Notes under the pieces: model-generated
The model's database searches: none
What the model saw: the letters and a program-made list of their open reading frames with translations, nothing else
What the model was told of the DNA's origin: nothing
From: Candidatus Amarolinea dominans
GTDB lineage: Bacteria > Chloroflexota > Anaerolineae > SSC4 > Amarolineaceae
DNA length: 64,000 bases
Reading direction: 5' to 3'
Assembly: GCA_016719785.1 (NCBI GenBank)
Contig: JADJYJ010000029.1
Coordinates: forward strand, 1-64,000
Shown here: positions 61,663-64,000 of the stretch, in pieces
Layout of the letters: each line of letters opens with the position of its first letter
How positions within the stretch are numbered: position 1 is the stretch's first letter
Made by a program: the position numbers and the translations under genes

Positions 61663-64000
61663 ATGGCATCATCTATCCCTGTACTTGAGGCTCGCATTGC
61701 CGAGCTGAACCAGGAAATCGAGCAGAGTCGTCAGCAGGCGCGGGCGATTTATGAGCATGGCAAACGCCAGGCGCAGCAATTGGGCGATTATTTCAATCCG
61801 CAGCTCCAGGCGCATGCCCGGCGCTTCGAGGCGGCGCTGGCCAGCCTGCCGTTGGCAACCGTAGGCGGTTGGCGCGAGGAGCGCTGGAAGACCTGGGATG
61901 CCGCGACATCCCTCGAAGCGTCCGTGATCCGCGTGGGCAGCCTGACCGAGCAGCGCACGAACGGCGGTCTGCAACTGCCGGCCTATGCGCCGTTCATTGG
62001 GCAAAATCGCATGATTATCATCAGGAGCAAGGGGCGCAGCGTGGAAAAGGGCGCGGCCCTGCTGCAGGCGCTGGTGACGCGCACCGCGCTGATGCTGCCC
62101 CACAAGACGCGCTATACGCTGCTCGATCCAGCCGGCAACGGCCTGGCTTTTCCCATGCGCCGCTATCTGCCGTTGGTGCGCGAGAATTCGGGCGATGTGC
62201 GACGCGATCTGGATGAGGTGACGAAGGATCTGCAGCGCATCATCGAGGCTTATCTCGATGCCTCGGTGACGTCGTTCGAACTGGTGCCTGACGAGATTCG
62301 CATCAATGAACGCTTCCAGTTCGTTTTTGCCGCGGACTTCCCCAATCAATACGATCGCCGCGCGATCGAGGCCCTGCAGAGTGTGGCCAATACCGGCACC
62401 AAAGCCGGTATCTACACCTTTATCCACTTCGACGAGGATATCGAACTGCCACGTGATCTGAGTATGGACGGCTTCAAGAATGCGTTTTATATTGGCGCCG
62501 ATGACGAAGGCACGTTCACGAAGCTCAATCTGAAACTGCTGGTAGATGCTGCGCCGCCGCCCGATCGGCAGGGGCAGGTCTTCCAGATTCTCAGCCAGGC
62601 CAAACCGCCGGAGCGCATCCTGGACTGGGACAGCCTGGTGGGCATGGAAGAAAACTCCTGGTGGGGCGAGAGCAGTACGCGCATCATCGAGGCGCCGATC
62701 GGCGCACGCACCGGCAATGAACGGCTGCGCGTTTGGTTTGGCGTCAACCAGGAGAACAAACCCTGCGCACACGGCATGTTGGGCGCGATGACCGGCGCCG
62801 GTAAGTCGAACCTGTATCATGTCCTGATCTGCGGCCTGGCCGTGCGCTATAGCCCGCAGGAGCTGCGCCTTTATTTGATTGATGGCAAGGACGGCGTGGA
62901 GTTTCAACCCTATCGCCATCTGCCGCACGCCGAGGTGGTCTCCTTGCGTTCGTCATCCGAGCTGTCACGCAGCGTGCTGGCCGATCTGATCGCGGAAAAG
63001 GAGTATCGCAACGCGATTTTTGCCCGCGTGGGAGTCAACGACTTCAGCAGCTACCGGGCCAAAGGCCAGCCGGAAGGGAATCTGCCGCGCATCTTGTTGC
63101 TGGTGGATGAATACCAGGAATTGTTCGAAGGAGACAAGGACGGAATCGCCTCGAACCACCTCCTGCAGTTGTCGCAGCAAGGGCGCAGCGCGGGGATTCA
63201 CATGCTGCTCGCCTCGCAGCGCTTTGGCGCCGCCGGCATGTTGAACCAGACCGGCATCTTCGGCAATATCCATCTGCTGATGGCGATGCAAATGAAGTCG
63301 GCCGACATCAACGCGTTGACTGAATTCGGACGCCGCGGCAAAGCGCTGATTGCCACCTGCGACCTGCCAGGCAAGGCCGTGGTCAATGACCAGGGCGGCG
63401 ACGATGAGGCCAACCGTACGGGCAAGGTGGCTTATCTCAATGCGACGCGCCGCGACCAGGTTCTGCAGAAGCTGATCGAAAAAGCGAAGAACTTGTCCGA
63501 TGACAGCCTGCCGCGACGGGTGGTGTTCAACGGCAAGGCGCAGCCGGTGCTGATCGAAAACCCGTATGTGACGGCGCTCTTGCGCTATCGCACCTGGCCA
63601 TCGGCCAGCGATCTGGAGGCTTTTGCCCGTGAAGAGGTGGAAACAGGCGGCCTGGGCGTCATTGACTGGTTTGCCGCCGAACACCCGCGGGTGCTGTGGT
63701 TGGGTCAGCAGTTCAACGTGCGCGGTCAGGCCATGCTGATTCTGCGGCGACGGGTGGGTGAACATGCGTTGATCGTCGGCAGCGGCAATGCCGCGCGGTA
63801 TGGCATGTTGGCGGCCGCGCTGACCACGCTGGCCTTGAATGGCTCTCCTGCCGCCACCCGGTTCATGACGCTCGATCGCAGCATCCAGGGCGCGCAGTGG
63901 AGCAACGTTCTGCGGGCCGTGCAGGAGAGCGTGCTGACTCCAGCCGGCTTCGATGCCCAGTTCAGCCGCAGCAGCGCGGACCTGGAACCCTGGCTCGATC
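61663..64000 (+). CDS. FtsK/SpoIIIE-type ATPase (partial, runs off right edge)
   Basis: GAGGAGGAGG precedes ATG 61663; at least 779 codons are open to the window end. The N-terminus is coiled coil (VLEARIAELNQEIEQSRQQ) with no membrane helix. The motor domain has Walker A GAMTGAGKSN (375-384), LYLIDGKDGVEF, Walker B ILLLVDEYQELF (D482, E483) and SQQGRSAGIHMLLASQR, the pattern of FtsK/SpoIIIE/EssC-type pumps. Lack of membrane helices and an extra C-terminal region (from about 690) argue against a division FtsK; a DNA- or protein-translocating partner of the neighbouring locus is possible. It has its own promoter. Confidence 0.88.
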   Translation, partial: MASSIPVLEARIAELNQEIEQSRQQARAIYEHGKRQAQQLGDYFNPQLQAHARRFEAALASLPLATVGGWREERWKTWDAATSLEASVIRVGSLTEQRTNGGLQLPAYAPFIGQNRMIIIRSKGRSVEKGAALLQALVTRTALMLPHKTRYTLLDPAGNGLAFPMRRYLPLVRENSGDVRRDLDEVTKDLQRIIEAYLDASVTSFELVPDEIRINERFQFVFAADFPNQYDRRAIEALQSVANTGTKAGIYTFIHFDEDIELPRDLSMDGFKNAFYIGADDEGTFTKLNLKLLVDAAPPPDRQGQVFQILSQAKPPERILDWDSLVGMEENSWWGESSTRIIEAPIGARTGNERLRVWFGVNQENKPCAHGMLGAMTGAGKSNLYHVLICGLAVRYSPQELRLYLIDGKDGVEFQPYRHLPHAEVVSLRSSSELSRSVLADLIAEKEYRNAIFARVGVNDFSSYRAKGQPEGNLPRILLLVDEYQELFEGDKDGIASNHLLQLSQQGRSAGIHMLLASQRFGAAGMLNQTGIFGNIHLLMAMQMKSADINALTEFGRRGKALIATCDLPGKAVVNDQGGDDEANRTGKVAYLNATRRDQVLQKLIEKAKNLSDDSLPRRVVFNGKAQPVLIENPYVTALLRYRTWPSASDLEAFAREEVETGGLGVIDWFAAEHPRVLWLGQQFNVRGQAMLILRRRVGEHALIVGSGNAARYGMLAAALTTLALNGSPAATRFMTLDRSIQGAQWSNVLRAVQESVLTPAGFDAQFSRSSADLEPWLD

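Noticed and set aside
61663..64000. Type VII secretion locus (EssC)
   Set aside because: No FHA domains, WXG100 substrates or other Ess components are visible, and only one ATPase domain is complete in the window.

Overview
The window looks like a GC-rich bacterial chromosome segment, most probably from the Chloroflexota (Anaerolineae-like). This is inferred from the many membrane-anchored proteins with long Thr-Pro linkers, secreted beta-propellers, STAND NTPases and a GH65/beta-phosphoglucomutase fusion; there is no rRNA or other marker to confirm it. Many genes are interrupted by single-base frame breaks, very densely in 1-9.7 kb and about once per several kb later. Because reading resumes correctly in another frame after each break, and housekeeping-like genes are hit too, they read as assembly or sequencing errors rather than decay.

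Layout. 1-3.1 kb (minus): a sugar operon with a strong promoter, two operators, a LacI-type repressor and a beta-phosphoglucomutase fused to a GH65 disaccharide phosphorylase that runs off the left edge. 3.3-4.9 kb: a DUF2344 protein, tRNA-Cys (minus), a zinc-ribbon/cold-shock protein and tRNA-Leu (plus). 5.1-12.6 kb (plus): a lipoprotein, small membrane proteins, a GAF-rich histidine kinase with its OmpR/PhoB-type response regulator, an orphan Phd/YefM antitoxin-like gene and a small conserved-looking protein.

12.8-61.6 kb (plus): about 23 genes, all on one strand, mostly touching or separated by less than 100 bases. They form what looks like one locus: a tubulin-like GTPase, four von Willebrand A (vWA) proteins with signal peptides and single membrane anchors, a divergent protein kinase with a long helical tail, a calcineurin-like phosphatase, a giant helical-repeat protein (about 2,640 residues), several membrane-anchored proteins with cytoplasmic helical/TPR parts and extracellular propeller, TIG, SH3-like or CAP domains, an ORC/STAND-type ATPase module, and a NACHT NTPase fused to a formylglycine-generating-enzyme-like domain. 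An A+T-rich block at about 41.93-46.05 kb, with both edges inside genes, looks like an inserted or exchanged module. The locus ends with a FAD-oxidoreductase/polytopic-membrane fusion, and an FtsK/SpoIIIE-like ATPase follows under its own promoter.

Working idea (inference): cytoplasmic tubulin-like filaments, helical scaffolds and kinase/phosphatase signalling are coupled through single-pass proteins to surface vWA and propeller adhesion modules, forming a trans-envelope assembly or surveillance system. The FtsK-like gene and the Phd-like gene share an unusual promoter built from four TGACAG-type direct repeats with 10-11 bp spacing, the kind of site an OmpR/PhoB regulator binds; such a regulator is encoded here.
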